DNA of 32,099 nt from Syntrophaceae bacterium (GCA_003142295.1 PLLV01000060.1:1-32099); one strand, 5' to 3'. Numbered from the stretch's first letter, positions 7,509 to 15,314 are shown. Notes: generated by a model from the letters alone, not told the origin. Numbers and translations: made by a program.

Positions 7509-8447
7509 ATGAAATCTTTCTCGTTTGCGGTTCTGCTGTTAGCCTTCATCGCCGTGGGGTGTGCTCACGCGCCACAAGTCGCCTCTTCACCTGCATCACC
7601 GGCTGCATCCCTCCAGCCGCAACCGATTCTGGTTGCTTCCACCTCGGACGAGGTTCCTCCGAAACCGCCGGAGGCAACGGTCAAATCCCCGCAGACGCCG
7701 GTAAACCCTGAAAAGGGAACTGTCAATAACGATGCGAGCATGGATTACACGGAAGAAGGGAAGGAGGAACAGGCTCCAACAATTGCAGATCCCATCGAAC
7801 CCTTCAATCGGGCCATGTTCGAATTCAACGATAAGGTGTACTTCTGGCTGCTCAAACCCGTGGCGCAGGGATACAAAGCAGTCGTTCCCGAAGAAGCAAG
7901 GGTGAGCGTGAAAAATTTCTTCTCCAACCTGGGATTCCCGGCCCGTTTTGTGAGTTGCCTGCTGCAGGCGGACATAAGCTGCGCGGCCACGGAAGTTGGG
8001 CGCTTCACTGTAAACACCGTATGGGGCATCGGGGGACTGATGGACCCTGCGTCCAGCAAGGACTTGAATCTCCAGAAACAGGATGTGGACCTGGGACAAA
8101 CACTGGGAGTATGGGGAGTGGGACAGGGTTTCTACATTGTCTGGCCCCTCGCAGGACCCTCGAGCGCGCGGGATTCTATTGTCATACCCGGTGAATATTT
8201 CCTCTACCCCCCCTCCTATATGAGTGAGATCGCTCCCTGGTATGTATGGCCCATAATCAGGTCATACGAGGAGGTGAACAGGACATCTCTCAGGATCGGC
8301 GACTATGAGGCTCTCAAAGAGGCGGCCATCGATCCCTATGTGGCTCTCCGCGACGCCTATGTCCAGTATCGCTGGAAAAAGGTAAAGACGAAGAGGGGAA
8401 CGCAAATGGAGGAATCTGCTCCTGGGGGAGTAAGGATGGAGAGATGA
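7509..8447 (+). CDS. mlaA: MlaA (VacJ)-family outer-membrane lipoprotein
   Basis: This 312-aa lipoprotein removes misplaced phospholipids from the outer leaflet of the outer membrane. The signal peptide ends in AVG-Cys18, a somewhat weak lipobox. A Pro/Ala-rich linker of about 75 residues precedes the MlaA core, which starts at the diagnostic DPIEPFNRAMFEFND (about 97-111) and continues with FFSNLGFPARFVSCLLQ and RFTVNTVWGIGGLMDPA. The linker makes it longer than the roughly 250-aa E. coli protein. In E. coli mlaA lies apart from mlaFEDCB; here it is in the same operon. Its TGA overlaps the next ATG. Confidence 0.95.
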   Translation: MKSFSFAVLLLAFIAVGCAHAPQVASSPASPAASLQPQPILVASTSDEVPPKPPEATVKSPQTPVNPEKGTVNNDASMDYTEEGKEEQAPTIADPIEPFNRAMFEFNDKVYFWLLKPVAQGYKAVVPEEARVSVKNFFSNLGFPARFVSCLLQADISCAATEVGRFTVNTVWGIGGLMDPASSKDLNLQKQDVDLGQTLGVWGVGQGFYIVWPLAGPSSARDSIVIPGEYFLYPPSYMSEIAPWYVWPIIRSYEEVNRTSLRIGDYEALKEAAIDPYVALRDAYVQYRWKKVKTKRGTQMEESAPGGVRMER

Positions 8448-9277
8448 CGGGCCTGGGCGGGAATAACACAAAAAAATATAAGGCAGGAATTCTTACGAAA
8501 GCCCTCAGAATAATCGCGATGTCAGTATTCATGGCTCTCACCATCCATGGAATAGCTGCGGCCGGCGGGCCGTTCGGTCCACCCCAACCCATCGCAAGAG
8601 AGGCGGGAGGATTACACACGGCCATCGGCTACTGGCATCATGAAGACAGATACAAAAATGGCACAGAATTCGTAACTAGGCAGGATCAGGTTTATTCGGA
8701 AGCAGGCTACGGCGCGCAAAATCGCTGGGACATATATGCGCGAATAGGTGTGTCGAATCTGAAAATCCAGGATGCCTTCAGCTCTTCAAATGCTTTGACT
8801 ACGACATCCAGTAATGATTTTGACGAGAACTGGAAATTTTTTGGCACTCTGGGAGCAAAAGTGTTCTATCCTTTTAGCAAGACCTTCGGAATGGGGGCAT
8901 TTATACAGGGAACCTATTCCTTCAACAGTCTCAAAGATGATGTTTCGGGAACCAATGCCGGCACTCCTTATAGAGCGGTGCTCACTGTGCAAGATATGTG
9001 GGATGTGAATTTCGGCATTGGTTTTCAGGCCACCATTCCATATGGCATAAGGCTCTATGCCGGACCTTACGTCTATTATTCGGAAGCAACGGCATCTTTG
9101 TCCACGAACGTGCCGGGTCTTCAATTTTCAACAGCGGATACTACGATCAAAAATAAGACGAATGCAGGAGGGTTTGCGGGAATCGACTTGCCTCTCGCCA
9201 AGGGATTCCGCCTGAACGTCGAAGGACAATATTCCGAAAGATTCTCTTCCGGCGGCGCCATTACCTATACATACTGA
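8444..9277 (+). CDS. Outer-membrane beta-barrel protein, last gene of the mla operon
   Basis: This 277-aa protein starts in an ATGA overlap with mlaA. A basic N-terminus and hydrophobic stretch (about 19-40, MSVFMALTIHGIAAAGG) form a signal peptide; an internal ATG at 8519 would give a more typical start. The rest alternates polar and hydrophobic residues with many aromatic and Gly residues (WDIYARIGVSNL, WDVNFGIGFQATI, GIRLYAGPYVYYS), the pattern of an OmpA/OmpW-sized barrel of roughly 8-10 strands ending in aromatic TYTY. I cannot place it in a named family. Its position suggests a link to lipid trafficking or outer-membrane maintenance. Confidence 0.8.
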   Translation: MTGLGGNNTKKYKAGILTKALRIIAMSVFMALTIHGIAAAGGPFGPPQPIAREAGGLHTAIGYWHHEDRYKNGTEFVTRQDQVYSEAGYGAQNRWDIYARIGVSNLKIQDAFSSSNALTTTSSNDFDENWKFFGTLGAKVFYPFSKTFGMGAFIQGTYSFNSLKDDVSGTNAGTPYRAVLTVQDMWDVNFGIGFQATIPYGIRLYAGPYVYYSEATASLSTNVPGLQFSTADTTIKNKTNAGGFAGIDLPLAKGFRLNVEGQYSERFSSGGAITYTY

Positions 9278-9296
9278 ACCGCGCTCTCCCGGTTCA
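9275..9296 (+). terminator. Hairpin at the end of the mla operon (weak terminator candidate)
   Basis: TGAACCG (9275-9281) pairs perfectly with CGGTTCA (9290-9296), and the stem contains the stop codon of the barrel gene. No T-run follows, so termination would need another factor; it may instead protect the 3' end of the mRNA. Confidence 0.35.
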
Positions 9297-9342
9297 CCAC
9301 TAATTGTCAAATCACTCCATTACCAAAATTGCCACCTTTATA

Positions 9343-9413
9343 AAGAGAAAATCCCCCCGTACCCCACCTTTTCCAAAGGGGGGAGGGAGGGGGATTTTTT
9401 AAAAGGGGTTTAG
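9343..9413. repeat. Dispersed CCCC/GGGG-rich hairpin repeat
   Basis: AAAATCCCCCC is followed by CCACCTTTTCC-AAAGGGGGG and GGGGGATTTTTTAAAAGGGG. It is related to the first half of the composite repeats at 1683-1762 and 18061-18161, without the ATTCCC...GGGAAT unit. It lies between the convergent mla operon and TPR gene. Confidence 0.6.
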
Positions 9414-9420
9414 GGTTGCT

Positions 9421-11592
9421 CTATGACGACTTGCCCTGCATATTGAGCAGAATGTTCAGGTTTTTCTTTGCTTCTTCATAATCTGGCTGCAGCTGCAAAG
9501 CCTTCCTGAGGTGGCTGATGGCTTCGTCTGTCCTGCCTTGCTGCGCCAGCGCAACGGCAAGGCTGTTATGCGCTTTCGCAAATCTTGGATTGATCTTCAG
9601 GGCCGTCTCAAAATGTTCCACGGCCTCATCCAACGCCCCCTTATATGTTAAAGCCACGCCAAGGCTGTTGTGGGCTTCTGCAATATCAGGTTTAATTTTG
9701 AGAGCCTTGCGAAAATGATCGATAGCCTTATCAAGGTTACGCTTCTGCGCCATAATCAAACCCAGCGAGATGTGTGCCGCCACGAGTTTCGGGTTTAGCC
9801 GCAGCGCCTCTTCGAACTTGGGAATGGCTTCATCGGCCCTGCCCGCCTGAAAAAGGGATAGGCCCGTGCGCAGCTGACCTTCGGCACTATTCGGGTCCGC
9901 CGGTTGAATAGCCACTTTTTCGGGAACTGGTTTTTTCGTTCTTGTCTGCCCCATAAGCGCCGTTTCCAGGTTCGATCCTGCATCCTGAAAATCGGGTTTT
10001 ATTCGGAGCGCTTCGCGGAAATGATCAATGGCCTCGTCGGTTCTCCCCAATTGAGACAATGCTATGCCCATGTTGTTGTGGACAGCCGCAGCATCAGGCT
10101 GTGTCGGCAGGATCGCGGCATAGTGAGAGACGGCCTCTTCCATTTTGCCCTGCCTTGCCAGGGCATTGGCCAGATTGTAACGGGCTTCAAAATCTTCCGG
10201 CTTGATTCTCAAAGCCTCTTGATAATGGGCAATGGCTTCCCCGAATTTGCCCTGTTCCGCGAGAGACGCACCCATGTTGGTTTCGACCACAAAATTATTT
10301 TTTGTAACACCGAGGGCCCGTGCAAATAGGGTCATGCTGTTTTGCCAATAGCGGATTTGAAATAGCGATACTGTCATCAGAGCCGCAATCACACACGCTG
10401 CCAGTGCGGTAAGGGCAATGCGATGGAAACGCCAGCGGGCCAGCAAATCCGGCACCGCCCAGGCGATTGCCACAAACAGTCCGATCATGGGCAGATACGT
10501 GTACCGGTCCGCCATGGACTGGTATCCGACCTGCACCAACCCGATGACAGGCACGAGAGTTCCCAGATACCACAACCACCCTGCTATCACACAGGGATAG
10601 CGCCTCCTCAAACGCACGGCAACTGCGGTAATCAGAATCAGCAGCAAACTGGAGACGCTGATTTGCCACGAAGGGATTACATCCGGATAGGGATAGAATA
10701 CCGCCAGGTCCGCAGGCCAGATCATTTTCCCCATGTAGGAAATATAAGAGACAAGGGCATTACTGATCCGTGTAGCAAACGGCAGCGACACGATCGGGGC
10801 AATACCGGACCACTGCGCAAAGAGTGTAACGCAAATGGATGCGCCTGAGAGGATGAACAGGGGAATCTTTTCAATAATCAGTCCCATGCCTGATCTCTTC
10901 TCGTTCCCGTCTCCGACGGCTTTCATGTCGTTTGGATCTCTATTGAAGACTGGCCCTTCTAAGTGCAAACGGCCAAGGGGCCAGAAGTCCAAAAGAAGCA
11001 AAACAAAGGGCATGGTTACCAGCATCGGTTTAGACATCAGCCCAAGGGCAAAGAATAAAAGAATCGCAAGATAACGATAAATGCCCGGATGCTCCACATA
11101 GCGGACATACGCCCAGATGGTCAACATGAAGAACAATGTGCTTAACACATCCTTGCGCTCTGCTACCCAGGCCACAGATTCAATGTGGAGTGGATGGATG
11201 GCAAACAGCGCGGCCACAAAGGCGCTCCGCCAGGGAAAATCCGTCATCCGCTTTAGAATTAAGAAAAGCAGAAACGTGTTTATAATATGGAAAAATAAAT
11301 TGGTGAGATGGTGGCCGGCCGGATTTGCTGCGAAGAGCTGGCAGTCCAGCATGTGCGAGAGCCATGTCAGGGGATGCCAGTTGTTGGCATAGACGGAAAG
11401 AAACGCCCAGGCAATGCCGCCCCTTGTCAGTCCCGCTTGTACATGGCGATTCTCGGTGACATATTTGTCATCATCATAACGGACGAAGTCAAAGCTGCTC
11501 ACCTGCCAGAATACGGCAGCGGTAACCAGGACAAGAAAAAAGGAAATAATAAGATCGCGATGGATAGGCTTTAGTTTATGCATAATCTGCAC
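9421..11592 (-). CDS. Multi-spanning membrane protein with C-terminal TPR repeats (TMTC/PMT-like)
   Basis: This 723-aa protein has an N-terminal half (about 1-415) with about ten membrane helices and a C-terminal half (about 435-720) with about seven tetratricopeptide repeats, interrupted by a linker near residues 560-580. The membrane part contains the stretch FDFVRYDDDKYVTENRHV (acidic first loop), NNWHPLTWLSHMLDC, HHLTNLFFHIINT and AIHPLHIESVAWVAERKD, typical of the bacterial TMTC-like group related to GT-C protein O-mannosyltransferases. Those enzymes use lipid-linked sugars, but activity here is unproven. The TPRs likely bind protein partners. It lies 109 bp downstream of the amidohydrolase gene, with a dispersed repeat between. 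Confidence 0.85.
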   Translation of the reverse strand: MQIMHKLKPIHRDLIISFFLVLVTAAVFWQVSSFDFVRYDDDKYVTENRHVQAGLTRGGIAWAFLSVYANNWHPLTWLSHMLDCQLFAANPAGHHLTNLFFHIINTFLLFLILKRMTDFPWRSAFVAALFAIHPLHIESVAWVAERKDVLSTLFFMLTIWAYVRYVEHPGIYRYLAILLFFALGLMSKPMLVTMPFVLLLLDFWPLGRLHLEGPVFNRDPNDMKAVGDGNEKRSGMGLIIEKIPLFILSGASICVTLFAQWSGIAPIVSLPFATRISNALVSYISYMGKMIWPADLAVFYPYPDVIPSWQISVSSLLLILITAVAVRLRRRYPCVIAGWLWYLGTLVPVIGLVQVGYQSMADRYTYLPMIGLFVAIAWAVPDLLARWRFHRIALTALAACVIAALMTVSLFQIRYWQNSMTLFARALGVTKNNFVVETNMGASLAEQGKFGEAIAHYQEALRIKPEDFEARYNLANALARQGKMEEAVSHYAAILPTQPDAAAVHNNMGIALSQLGRTDEAIDHFREALRIKPDFQDAGSNLETALMGQTRTKKPVPEKVAIQPADPNSAEGQLRTGLSLFQAGRADEAIPKFEEALRLNPKLVAAHISLGLIMAQKRNLDKAIDHFRKALKIKPDIAEAHNSLGVALTYKGALDEAVEHFETALKINPRFAKAHNSLAVALAQQGRTDEAISHLRKALQLQPDYEEAKKNLNILLNMQGKSS

Positions 11593-11635
11593 GATTCGGA
11601 AAGAGTCCCGTGCAACCGTCCTTTCCCAACGTTTT

Positions 11636-11689
11636 AAGATTTCTCCCGGAGTTTACCCTGAGTGAATGCGAAGGAGCCGAAATGGCAAA
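11636..11689. repeat. Dispersed repeat, copy 1 (AAGATTTCTC...GAAATG type)
   Basis: The first 28 bases, AAGATTTCTCCCGG through TACCCTGAGT, and then GAAGGAGCCGAAATG are repeated in inverted orientation at 15070-15121, differing at only a few positions. The ends resemble the common AAGATTTCTC...TCGAAATGAC intergenic element. Confidence 0.75.
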
Positions 11690-11701
11690 TCGGTTCGTTT
11701 C

Positions 11702-12871
11702 TCACTTCGGCAGCAGTGTCTCCACGAGAGTCGCCCAGTAGCTTGCGCCCACGGGCAGGATACGGTCGTTGAAATCATACAGGACCTGGTGCAGCCGGCC
11801 GCTTTCCCTTGGATTTCCACCACCGATCCCCATGTATGCTCCCGGTTTCTCCTTGAGGAGAAAGGCAAAATCCTCCGAGGTCATGACAGGTGTGATGTCG
11901 GTTAAGACCCTGCCCTCTCCCGCGACCATGGTCGCGGCCCGGACGGCCTCATCAGTCTCCCGATCCGTATTGACGAGCGGTGGATAGCGTCTCTCATAGG
12001 CCATGTCAACGGCAACGCCAAAAGAGGCTGACACGCCGGCACATATCTCGCGCATGCGTGCTTCCACCCGGTCCTGCACTGCGGGAAGGAAATGGCGCGT
12101 CGTCCCCCGGAGCCTGACCGTATCGGGGATTATGTTGTAGGAGGTGCCGCCGCGGATTTCCGTGACACTGACCACAGCCGCCTGCATCGGATTAATATCG
12201 CGGCTCACTATGCTTTGGAAAAGATTTACCAGATAAGCTGATGCGAGGATCGGGTCCTTCACATTCTGAGGGGTGGCGGCATGGCCGCCCTTCCCGGTAA
12301 TCTCTATCGCAAAGACATCGTAGGCCGCCATCATGGGGCCCTTGCAGATGGCGAACGTCCCTTCCGGCATAACGGGAAAGTTGTGCAGGGCGAAGACGGA
12401 CCGGACGGGAAACCGGTCGAAGAGCCCTTCCCGGACCATCCTTCCCCCTCCTCCCTCGTTTTCTTCGGCAGGCTGGAAGATGAAGTGCACCGTCCCGCGG
12501 AAAGTATCATTCCCGGCGAGATATTTCGCCGCCCCGAGAAGCATGCTCATGTGGCCGTCATGGCCGCAGGCGTGCATCTTCCCCTCGTTGCGAGACGCGT
12601 AAGAAAGACCGGTTGCTTCCGTAATATCAAGAGCGTCCATATCGGAACGGAGACCTATGGCCGGCGAACTTCCCTTGCCCCTCTGGATGGTTGACACAAT
12701 GCCCGTACCGGCAATGCCCCGATGAATATCGAGGCCGAAGGAGATCAATCTTTCGGCCACGTAGGCGGATGTCTCTTTTTCCGTAAAGGCCGTTTCCGGG
12801 CAGGCATGGAGCTCACGACGCCACTTTGTCATTTCCTCCGTCATCGCCACTATCTTGTCATGGACCGCCAT
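11702..12871 (-). CDS. M20D-family metallo-amidohydrolase (hippurate hydrolase / N-acyl amino acid amidohydrolase-like)
   Basis: This 389-aa cytosolic enzyme hydrolyses an amide bond in N-acylated amino acids or similar substrates. Metal and catalytic residues are visible: SDMDA (76-80), HACGHDGH (100-107; Cys102, His104) and PAEE (134-137), plus ITGKGGHAATP in the lid domain and TSEDFAF near the C-terminus. Length and order match the AmhX/HipO subgroup throughout. A strong AGGAG site lies 7 nt before the ATG. It follows the matrixin gene by only 26 bp and is probably cotranscribed with it. The true substrate cannot be predicted. Confidence 0.92.
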   Translation of the reverse strand: MAVHDKIVAMTEEMTKWRRELHACPETAFTEKETSAYVAERLISFGLDIHRGIAGTGIVSTIQRGKGSSPAIGLRSDMDALDITEATGLSYASRNEGKMHACGHDGHMSMLLGAAKYLAGNDTFRGTVHFIFQPAEENEGGGGRMVREGLFDRFPVRSVFALHNFPVMPEGTFAICKGPMMAAYDVFAIEITGKGGHAATPQNVKDPILASAYLVNLFQSIVSRDINPMQAAVVSVTEIRGGTSYNIIPDTVRLRGTTRHFLPAVQDRVEARMREICAGVSASFGVAVDMAYERRYPPLVNTDRETDEAVRAATMVAGEGRVLTDITPVMTSEDFAFLLKEKPGAYMGIGGGNPRESGRLHQVLYDFNDRILPVGASYWATLVETLLPK

Positions 12872-12897
12872 CGTTTGTCTCCTGTTTTTCCCTTAAC

Positions 12898-13836
12898 TCA
12901 ATCGCTGCATCGCTCTTTGAGTGCAGCAATGTCATCCGGAGCGAGGTTTGAGGAATCCGATTGTATCAGCCTATACATTACGGCCTTGGGATTGTCGTTG
13001 TGCTTCAATCCCAATGCATGGCCGAATTCGTGGGCCAGCACCCGCACCAGTCTGTTTTCGTCGTCAAACTGGTAGATTGTAATTGTCTGCTTGCCGTCCT
13101 TGCTGACATAATTTCCCCCGCAAAACTCACTGCCCAGGCGATTGCCTGTATCATGTGACTTGACGACGTCGAGGTTATAGTTGGCGGCAATATCGTTTAT
13201 AACAACGGTCATGCTGTTGAGGATATCCGCAATCCTCTTGAGTTCCTCCTGGCGCGCTTGCAGGTTTTCACGCATGTTATTCAATTCGCCCTTCTCCGCC
13301 GCCAGCCGCCTGTAGACAGCTTCCGTAACTGCGCCTCGCTGACGCCCGGCTTCAATCTCGGCATTGTAGGCGCCGAGACGCTTGTGGTACACATTAGAAT
13401 CGCTCGCCAGGGCTGCACTCTTCCTTTCGTATTCTGCCTTCAGGTTTTCAAAACGAACCTTCATATCATCATATGTACCTTTAGTGGTCCCAATGGAGTA
13501 GTGGAGTCTTTTCAGTTTGTCCGCAGCCTCCTGCCGGTAGTCATAGACCAGATTGATCTCTATCTTGCCGCCAGGCTCCTCACGGAAAAGCGCGCGGGCG
13601 TATGGTTTTCCCCAGATTGACGCAGCCTTCCTGACCGAATCGACAAACTCCTGGCGGCTCAAACCGAACCGTGCGTCTACTGTTCCTATGCGGTAGGTCA
13701 GCGGCTCCTGGCACGGCCGGGGCATGCGGAAGAATATTATGACAAGGACGATCAGAGTGATAAGAAGGGAATAAACTCTCAGGCTGGCTCTCCCTGATGA
13801 GCCCGGTATTCCAGGATGGCTGAATGCAGGTTTCAT
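12898..13836 (-). CDS. Membrane-anchored matrixin-type zinc metalloprotease with coiled coil
   Basis: The C-terminal part carries the metzincin zinc motif HEFGHALGLKH (H-E-x-x-H-x-x-G-x-x-H) and a following Met-turn (AVMYRL), typical of peptidase family M10A. The N-terminus has one membrane helix (about residues 21-37), after which an exported domain begins with YRIGTVDARFGLS. A long charged segment (about 115-215) looks like coiled coil. No propeptide cysteine switch is evident. I chose the ATG at 13836 because the DNA between it and an upstream GTG (13896) resembles a noncoding dispersed repeat. The GTG start, with GAGG 9 nt upstream, would add 20 residues. It probably shares its promoter with the amidohydrolase gene. 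Confidence 0.85.
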   Translation of the reverse strand: MKPAFSHPGIPGSSGRASLRVYSLLITLIVLVIIFFRMPRPCQEPLTYRIGTVDARFGLSRQEFVDSVRKAASIWGKPYARALFREEPGGKIEINLVYDYRQEAADKLKRLHYSIGTTKGTYDDMKVRFENLKAEYERKSAALASDSNVYHKRLGAYNAEIEAGRQRGAVTEAVYRRLAAEKGELNNMRENLQARQEELKRIADILNSMTVVINDIAANYNLDVVKSHDTGNRLGSEFCGGNYVSKDGKQTITIYQFDDENRLVRVLAHEFGHALGLKHNDNPKAVMYRLIQSDSSNLAPDDIAALKERCSD

Positions 13837-13849
13837 AAAGCGTGCGTTT

Positions 13850-13873
13850 GATACCGGCGAAGGCGGGAACCCA
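13850..13873. repeat. Degenerate copy of the ATTCCC...GGGAAT hairpin repeat
   Basis: On the minus strand GGGTTCCCGC-CTTC-GCCGGTA aligns with the hairpin units at 1740-1759 and 18138-18157, but the right arm has diverged. It lies in the leader of the metalloprotease gene. Confidence 0.45.
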
Positions 13874-13942
13874 ATAATTATTGCATGGTTCCCCACCGGA
13901 GCCTACCTCGAATGTAATCGATACTTGTTCTCTTGCTCGCGG

Positions 13943-13971
13943 AGTATAATGGGAAAGATACTGAGTGTCAA
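13943..13971 (-). promoter_or_regulatory. Sigma-70-type promoter for the metalloprotease-amidohydrolase unit
   Basis: Read on the minus strand, TTGACA (13966-13971) is separated by exactly 17 bp from TATACT (13943-13948). Transcription would begin near 13936, giving a leader of about 100 nt to the ATG or 40 nt to the alternative GTG. Confidence 0.7.
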
Positions 13972-14115
13972 TTACAAATGACCGCACCCAGAAGCAGGCT
14001 CACAGGCTTTTTCAGCAGTGCCCTGAAGGATGACACGATGGTCGAATTATTGAGGTAAATCAAAAATACCGTCCCTAATGCTGCATTCATTAAAAACACC
14101 CCGTCAGACTGATGC

Positions 14116-14144
14116 TTGACATAATCAACGGGGCATCGTATAGT
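14116..14144 (+). promoter_or_regulatory. Sigma-70-type promoter
   Basis: TTGACA (14116-14121), a 17-bp spacer and TATAGT (14139-14144) form a near-consensus promoter. The start would be near 14151. It reads toward a terminator-like hairpin at 14185-14217 and the 52-aa gene at 14279. Confidence 0.7.
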
Positions 14145-14184
14145 AAATTAACTTTTAGAGCCGGTTCTTGTCCGAGTCCGTTAC

Positions 14185-14217
14185 CCCAGAGCTTATAAAA
14201 GGGCACTGGGTTTTTTT
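14185..14217 (+). terminator. Terminator-like hairpin in the leader of the 52-aa gene
   Basis: CCCAG (14185-14189) pairs with CTGGG (14206-14210); after an A-A mismatch GCTT pairs with GGGC (two G-U pairs) around an ATAAAA loop. Seven Ts follow directly. Between the promoter and this hairpin a transcript of only about 67 nt would form, so it is either an attenuator or the end of a small RNA. Confidence 0.55.
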
Positions 14218-14278
14218 GGGGCTGAAAGTAATTTCCCCACAAGCGGCATAGACCACGCCGTACGAAGGCAGGTAGAAT

Positions 14279-14437
14279 ATGGCAAGGCAGAGTCAAAACA
14301 AGTTCATTAAGAGGCAAAAAGAACTTGAGCGCATGCGAAAAGCAAAGGAAAAAATGGTGAGGCGACAAGGCAAAAGAGACAGGGTGACAGAGTCTGATGA
14401 GGCACCGGCATTGGCCGAGCCGGCAGATCAGTCCTGA
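14279..14437 (+). CDS. Small basic conserved-type protein (52 aa)
   Basis: The frame encodes 52 aa. The first 36 residues are very rich in Lys, Arg, Gln and Glu (for example SQNKFIKRQKELER) and should form one long charged helix; the tail is acidic and Ala/Pro-rich. Short proteins of this composition, starting with a SQNxFxKxQxE-type segment, occur in many deltaproteobacteria as uncharacterised proteins (recalled from general knowledge, not searched). A GGCAGG site lies 7 nt before the ATG. The high positive charge suggests RNA or ribosome binding, and an RRM protein gene follows 280 bp downstream. Frames on the opposite strand across this region are judged to be shadows. Confidence 0.6.
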   Translation: MARQSQNKFIKRQKELERMRKAKEKMVRRQGKRDRVTESDEAPALAEPADQS

Positions 14438-14685
14438 AAAACTCAGGTGACTGAATATCAGTAGTTTGGTATGAGCCCCCAAACAGACCCCCGGTACGAC
14501 AGATATTTGATTCCTGCACTGGTGATAGAGCCTGTTTCAAGTCTTCGGCACGGATGGCAGCATCTGTAGAAAAAAGCGCCTGTCTTCAGTCTTCAGTTAT
14601 TCCCGGTTTACATAGCGAAAACAAGGCAGTATCCGTTGATGGGAAAAGCAAGAAAAATTAAATATACAAAAGAGGAATAAACGGA
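14438..14685. other. Intergenic region before the RRM gene
   Basis: About 250 bp with no credible gene. I see a short ACTGA-TATCAGT dyad near 14451-14463 and otherwise AT-ric DNA leading into the RRM promoter; no RNA gene is recognisable. Confidence 0.4.
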
Positions 14686-14691
14686 TATAAT
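14686..14691 (+). promoter_or_regulatory. Probable -10 element of the RRM gene
   Basis: A perfect TATAAT lies 26 bp before the RRM start codon. The -35 region is poor (ATACAA at 17 bp), so the promoter is likely weak or regulated. Confidence 0.4.
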
Positions 14692-14717
14692 GCCACAAAT
14701 TAAATGAAGGAGATGTT

Positions 14718-15026
14718 ATGAATATTTATGTAGGGAACTTGGCTTACACTGTTACGGAAGAAGATTTACTTCAGGCTTTTGGAGAATTCGGGCAGGTAGC
14801 GTCCGCGTCCATCATTAAGGACCAGTCCAGCGGCCATTCTAAGGGATTCGCATTTGTAGAGATGCCGGTGGCAGAGGAAGCCCAGGCGGCCATCAGCGGG
14901 CTGAACGGCAGGGAGGTAAAGGGACGGAAGTTGAACGTCAATGAGGCGCGCCCCCGCACCGAGGAGCGCCGCGGTGGCGGTGGAGGAACCGGAAGACGGC
15001 CCGGCGGCGGCAGACCGCGCTATTAG
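14718..15026 (+). CDS. RRM-domain RNA-binding protein with Gly/Arg-rich tail
   Basis: This 102-aa protein has one RNA recognition motif (1-80) followed by an Arg/Gly-rich tail. RNP2 is IYVGNL (3-8) and RNP1 is KGFAFVEM (42-49), with the aromatic RNA-stacking residues Tyr4, Phe44 and Phe46 present. Such small bacterial RRM proteins resemble cyanobacterial Rbp proteins and plant glycine-rich proteins, and several are induced by cold. They bind single-stranded RNA and probably act as RNA chaperones. The ribosome site is strong (AAGGAG, 6 nt before ATG). A repeat-rich gap follows. Confidence 0.95.
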   Translation: MNIYVGNLAYTVTEEDLLQAFGEFGQVASASIIKDQSSGHSKGFAFVEMPVAEEAQAAISGLNGREVKGRKLNVNEARPRTEERRGGGGGTGRRPGGGRPRY

Positions 15027-15069
15027 TAAAATTTCCACACCGTTGTCAGAACTTTGAGAATTTCCCATC

Positions 15070-15121
15070 TTGTCATTTCGGCCCCTTCGGTTTACTCAGG
15101 GTAAACTCCGGGAGAAATCTT
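15070..15121. repeat. Dispersed repeat, copy 2 (inverted relative to 11636-11689)
   Basis: TTGTCATTTCGG at one end and GAGAAATCTT at the other flank an internal GTTTAC-TCAGG-GTAAAC palindrome. The reverse complement matches 11636-11689 nearly throughout. It fits a small non-autonomous palindromic element. Confidence 0.75.
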
Positions 15122-15154
15122 GTTGGCCGTTGATAAATCATAAGATTGCCATGT

Positions 15155-15184
15155 CGCAGCCCCTTCGCGTTGCTCGGGGCTGCG
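15155..15184. repeat. 9-bp stem hairpin in the gap after the RRM gene
   Basis: CGCAGCCCC (15155-15163) pairs perfectly with GGGGCTGCG (15176-15184) around a 12-nt loop. No T-run follows. It lies 34 bp from the preceding repeat and may be part of a larger degenerate element; it could also end the RRM transcript. Confidence 0.5.
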
Positions 15185-15314
15185 GCGGGCCATAGCAATT
15201 ACATCAGGTGCAGATTTTCAAAGGTCTCAAGTGCAAGAAAGGATATCGGGACTGTTCCAATTACAGAACTAATTGGCAGAAGTGTCCCCTGTATCACCTC
15301 AAGTACCTTATGCC

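Noticed and set aside
14090-14540. Minus-strand frames of 130 and 77 codons
   Set aside because: Low-complexity Phe/Cys/Leu-rich sequence without a ribosome site; they overlap the promoter, terminator-like hairpin and 52-aa gene on the other strand.
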